From Spongilla lacustris (Eukaryota > Porifera > Demospongiae > Spongillida > Spongillidae): a DNA stretch of 64,000 nucleotides. Positions 59,121 to 64,000 of this stretch are shown here, in pieces (positions within the stretch are counted from its first letter, which is position 1; every line of letters begins with the position of its first letter). Under the pieces are notes generated by a model. That model saw only the letters and a list, made by a program, of their open reading frames with translations, searched no databases and had not been told where the DNA came from. The stretch covers positions 534,278 through 598,277 of the forward strand of contig OX442417.1 in assembly GCA_949361645.1 (NCBI GenBank). Reading direction: 5' to 3'. A program made the position numbers and the translations under genes.

Positions 59121-60586
59121 TATGAATGTATAATTTCCATAATTCCTTGTGGTCCTTACTTTTTACTCAACTGAAATCCTCATCACCCATTTTATTTTAA
59201 CATCTTGCTGTGATAATACATATGGCAGTGATACCCATTGTTCTAAATGTGCACCGGAAACAGACATCTTCAAGTTCTTGCCATAATCCAATTCTCTTTA
59301 ACTTCCCTCCAGTAAGCTGTATGTTGCCACTATTCAGTGCTACTTGAGGCAGTACTTTTGGTCAGTTTGGTTTATACATACATATGCCTATAAGGGTCTG
59401 TTGATATATTATGTCAGTAGATGCACCAGTAACCTGTGTTTTACATTATCATTATTGTGTTAAGCAGAAATTTATATACTAACCCAGTTCATTATAGTAA
59501 CTATATTTGGGGATGCTTATTAAGCTCCCCAGATATGGTTACTATTTTAATAATTCTAATGGTCCAAGCCATGTCTAAAAGGCACTATTGTGGGTTAGTT
59601 ACCTATTGTACCTTTATTGTTGCAACATATCATTAAAATGTAATTACATGTATTACAATGTGCTCAGAAATGACTATTTTAGTATGGATCAAACACCCCA
59701 TCTTGTATTGCAATAATCATAACAGAACATACCGTGCTACTAAAGTCACCACTGTGTGCTAGTTATACCAATTTTGATTGTCTATTGGTCGAAAATAAGC
59801 AGCAAACACTTAGTTGCCCTACAATAGTAGGGTATGTAAAGACCAAGCAAACCATCTTCCCTGTTCCCACCAAGGTACACACATAACATACCTTTGATCT
59901 ATGTTCTGCACATTGGGGAAGAGTGCAGCCAGACCTAAGAATACTATGGTTAGTACACTTTCATTTGTAGCATGACTTACCTTCTACAGTGATCCTCCAG
60001 ACCTTTGTACTGCTCCCATCAACCACCAGCAGCCTTCCCTCTGACAGCAATAGAGTGTCTACCCAGGGACACTTGGATGGCATGTCCCCAACAAGCTGCC
60101 ACTTCTGGTCAACAGGGTGGAAGGCACAGATGGCAGACGTAGCCTCATTCTTGTTATTACAGCCTCCAATGGCAAGGAGCACACCATCAACCACACATAC
60201 AGTTGAGCGATAGTATGGTACATTTGGTAGCTGTTTCCATGGAGATTGCTGTTTGCCTTGGGTGTATGCAGAAGTCTAATGTTGGAGAAATGATTTTTGT
60301 ATGCAAATACATGTACATTTCCTATGGTGTTAAGTTGTGTGTCAGTATTCTGGAAATGTGTACATCAGTGAATACACAGGGCACAATATACATAGCGGAG
60401 GGTACACCTACTTGTACTGAGTACACATGTGGGCTGTGTGCTCATGCGTGAAGCACACACTACACAGCTCATGGTATGTGTGCACGTCCCATCATTTGTG
60501 TGCACATATGTAAAGTGATGGAATCAAATGCATGAACACAGTACAAGTTTTAAAAAACTTTTCTCCAGTATGATTTGTTGTATGTA

Positions 60587-60758
60587 GGATTGGTGGTGCA
60601 AAAAGCAAGGAAACAATGTACAGTACTGTTACAGTGAGGTTTGGTAGGATCTACAACTAACAGTCCTGCATTTTATTTGTTTTTTAGGACTGATAATTGC
60701 AGGATTATATGAAGTTCACTGTAACAGTACTTTCCTTGCTTTCTGCACCACCAAATCC
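60587..60758. mobile_element. MITE with GGTGGTGCAAAAAGCAAGGAAA ends
   Basis: Imperfect terminal inverted repeats: GGATTGGTGGTGCAAAAAGC at the left and GCTTTCTGCACCACCAAATCC at the right. A second inner inverted pair surrounds CAGTACTGTTACAGTGA. Intronic in gene C, non-coding. Confidence 0.65.
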
Positions 60759-61389
60759 ACAAGTCACTTACTCAATAGAGATTACATGTTACCATTTGTT
60801 TTTTTCTTCGCCAGGAGTATAGTATAGCGATTGATTTAAAACCTGCCAGCACAGGAGTGTTCAATATTTCATAGCACACGATTGCTAAATCTTGTACTCG
60901 GTGCATTCATATGTAGCAGGCTTGTATTCAGAGTCTTATTGCTATCGGGTAGGCTCAATACCCCAGCTTGGCCCTCCTTCATGGAGGCCATGCAGCTGTT
61001 TTTATTTTATCTTTGTTGTTCTTCAGATACCTTAAAAACTCAGAGAACTATCACTATCATTATAACACAGAGTTAATTATAATTATACTATGAGCTGGAG
61101 CTACAAGTATTTTGATGAGATCATACCTGACAGTCATTATTTTGGACTTATAGTATTGCATTAGTGGTATAGCTGTAGTTTATTCTTGCTCTTGTTTCAC
61201 TTATCATTATCCGATAAATTATTAAAATACACGGATTATAATTTCTAGATTTGGGAATGTTTTCATCTACTAATTATAAAGTTTCAATACAACTATACAT
61301 GTACACCCCTCCCCTCCAAATTTCTGTATTGTAAATGTGTAGACACTACCACAGGGGGGAAAAAAACTTTTGAAACAAGTAGATAAATA

Positions 61390-61583
61390 TCAATGAGAAA
61401 ATTGGTGGCTTCATAGGATTGAATTCAGAAAGACAATTATGCATGGGGGTGCACTATGTTAGAACAGATGTGTGCTAAATTTCATTTTCACGGTCCAATT
61501 TCTACTAGATCTTGTTACCGTGCTTTTTGCACCACCGTTGTCTTTCTGAATTCAATCCTATATGCCACCAACTTTCTCATTGA
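61390..61583. mobile_element. MITE with TCAATGAGAAARTTGGTGGC ends
   Basis: Inverted repeats of nearly 50 bp include AGGATTGAATTCAGAAAGAC and its complement. The interior contains GTGCTTTTTGCACCACC, which resembles the end of the element at 60587. Intronic in gene C. Confidence 0.65.
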
Positions 61584-62829
61584 GAATGTTTTTATCTACA
61601 TGTACACATGCACACACAACAGGATAAGTATATACATTACAACTGTGTGTGTGTGCTTGTGGCATATATGAGCATGGACTAGTGAATGTGTGCTGTGTGC
61701 ATGCATAGAAAACAGTTAAGATGAACAGTATAGTGAGTGAGATGGGTACATGCAAGTGTGCACAATGTTGGGGTCCATCCCCTGTGTCTGACTGTGCACA
61801 CATATGGTGTAAATGGTATGACTGTGTGAATACATTGATTAAATGGCACATGCACACACACCTAAATAAGGATGGCTTAATGGAAGGATTAGGGTGTGTG
61901 TGCTAGGTACATGCAAGTTACATGGTACAATGTTTGGGTGCCTCAAAGAGTTGGATGCGCGCAGTGTTCACAAATGGTGTAATACATCTGTGTACCTGTA
62001 TGTGTGTAGTCATAAGGATGTGTGTGTGTGTGTGTGTACACTACACATACACACTTATGTGCGTGTGGACATCATTGGTGTGTGCTCATGTGTGAAGCAC
62101 ACACATGCGCGTCCAAAATACAGTGTGTTAAAATCAGTGTGTACATGATGGAGATACTTGTGTCGTGTGTGTGTGTGTCTCCTCCATCAGTAGTGTCCTT
62201 GATACACCTGTGTGCATGTGTCTAAGCTTTGACACACACACACACGCTAAACAAAGGGACAGAGATGCTACACAATGCTCAGTGGCTCACCAGGTGACTG
62301 ATTTTGGCACACCAAACTGCTTTGTCCATGCCCCCACCTCCCATCAAGTAGACCAGGTCCCCGTGGACCACTACTGACATTCCATAACATGGCTTAGTCC
62401 TAAGTGCCAGGTCCGTGTGTTACCATCAAACACCTGAACTTCAGCCAAGTGTCTGATCCCATCAGCGAACCCTCCCATCACCAGCAGACCACCTCCACCA
62501 ACACTAACTACACAGGACCACACACACCCTAACAACATTTCTGACATGTGGGACCACCTCCCTCCACTCCACACCATCACCTCCTGAAGATACTTCTTAC
62601 CTCCCACGGCCACTAACATTCCTCCACACACACCTAGTGTGGCCGCTTGCTCAACATCACCAGCCCAACTCTTCCACTCATCCTTCTCGTTTAACCAGTA
62701 CACTCCTTTTCTTTCTCCTCCTCCCCACACAACTCTGCCATCCACCTCCACTAGACCACCACCCAATGCTCCTCGACCACCTCGCAGCTCTGGTACATTT
62801 CCACATTCTTGAAAACGAAAACGAAACAT

Positions 62830-63168
62830 GTCCTAATGAAAAGAAATTATTAATAGTTAATTCACAGACAGCATCACCTTCATTCAAATGGGGACCTGGT
62901 CCACACCACACACGCGTCATGCTTCCCTTTAAAACATTGCACATGGCTATCAGAAATAGGGATTCAGGATGCTAATATCTCGAGGTGAGGCAGGTACAGG
63001 ACTCTTGAGGCGGTCCCTGTAGCTAGCTGCGTGCGGTGAGAGTGATGTCATGCAAGAGGCCTGCCTACCACTTGAACCTCTTGAGGAGGTCGTTACAGTA
63101 TTGGCTACCTCGCTCCAATGCTCACAGCTACCTTGGGTACTCTACACACCTCAAGCTTCTCTGTCACA
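62830..63168. promoter_or_regulatory. Upstream region of gene C
   Basis: Begins with the same TTAATTCACAGACAGC and acceptor tract as genes A and B, then diverges. A promoter is inferred from position only. Confidence 0.35.
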
Positions 63169-63865
63169 CAGTGGCGTAGCCGTAGGGAGTAAAATAAAAA
63201 TGGTATTTGTAGACAGCAATTGAGTAAAAACAAGTATGGAATATGATAATTGTACATTGATTAAAAGTTATACATCGTCAATATACATGTAGAGTGCTTC
63301 ACGAATTAGTGCAGTGCCCTTCAGACTTCAATGGTTTCTGGCCACTACTGTTGAAAACTGACCACAAGCCACATGTACATGTAGTTGGGCGTAGCCCGAC
63401 CTTTGCGTATTGGCGGAATTGATATTGGCACTAATATTTCGGTTCCTAAGCTGAATTTGAAAGATAGGAAGGTAGCTATAGATGCCAGCTGTACATGTAA
63501 AAAAAAAAGGTCACAAAGGCTCTTACGTAGAAAAAGATAATAGTCATTGTTTACATAAGTGGTTAGAATTGTGGTCAACTCATAACGCATGAAATCATTG
63601 AGGTCAAGAGTTAATAATTTATATTCTTACGTATGTTAGTATGTTTAGTTCATGGATATATTTTGTTTCTGAAACTCAGACACATGTGTGATGGATTGGT
63701 TGAGTTTGACCCATAAGCCTTTCCTCGGCTTATTATCTGGTACGCATTGCAATGCTATTTATAGTAAACACCTAGGCATTTTGGCGCCCCCCTTAGGTCG
63801 GCGCCCGGGGGCAATTGCCCCCCCTGCCCCCCCCCCCCCCCCCCCCCCCCCTCGCTACGCCACTG
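63169..63865. mobile_element. hAT-like MITE with C-tract
   Basis: Ends CAGTGGCGTAGC (63169) and GCTACGCCACTG (to 63865). A 25-base C run (63827-63851) lies just inside the right end, preceded by GGCGCCCGGGGGCAATTGCC. No target duplication was recognised and no transposase is visible. It is related in its ends to the elements at 1907 and 15990. Confidence 0.7.
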
Positions 63866-64000
63866 TATTCACGACACTTCAAGTTCCAATTCTACATAGG
63901 TTCCGATAAAGGACACGCTCGCTGTTTCGAAAGGTCGAAAAACTACTTCCTGAACTGCTCGAGAAAAGCGCTGTTCCCTTTATAGATGATAAAAGTGCGG

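Overview
The window is nuclear DNA from a metazoan, most likely a marine invertebrate and plausibly a sponge. The reasons are spliced genes with GT-AG introns (several only 51-67 nt long), filamin, kelch and Death-domain modules, and dense animal-type transposons: Ty3/gypsy, non-LTR, hAT, mariner-like and Mutator-like elements plus many MITEs. The species cannot be named from the sequence alone. No prokaryotic operon, CRISPR array, rRNA or tRNA gene was seen.

The central finding is a repeatedly duplicated locus. Three units (A about 6.5-19.3 kb, B about 24-44.4 kb, C about 49.2-62.8 kb) each carry the 3' exons of a filamin-like gene on the + strand facing a - strand gene that encodes a six-bladed kelch propeller, a ROC (Ras-of-complex) GTPase, a COR domain and a Death domain. 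These appear as separate open frames, but splice sites and codon phases agree across all six exons, so they read as one protein of about 1,055 residues. Between units lie two copies of a truncated, inverted ROC-COR pseudogene (20.8-23.5 kb and 45.9-48.8 kb).

The units are not identical. A and C share one COR end and Death domain with a shared 40-bp downstream minisatellite. B has a different Death domain and a 35-bp minisatellite. C carries two ROC-COR modules joined in frame, one of each type, but has two frameshifts. The filamin copies in B and C lack the upstream repeat exon seen in A. Filamin is known as an actin crosslinker; the kelch-ROC-COR-Death proteins look like GTPase-regulated signalling scaffolds, which is inference.

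The left end (1-6.5 kb) is a transposon graveyard: a G-tract MITE, a TA-flanked MITE, hAT relics and a Mutator-like foldback with a 9-bp target duplication. The middle (27-36 kb) is a nest: a very young, full-length Ty3/gypsy element inside a relic with TGTTCGGCA ends, itself between inverted arms that both contain the same 25-bp minisatellite. A 1.9-kb 35-bp minisatellite follows. Comparing paralogous units gives empty sites for several insertions, so the relative order of duplication and transposition can be read directly.
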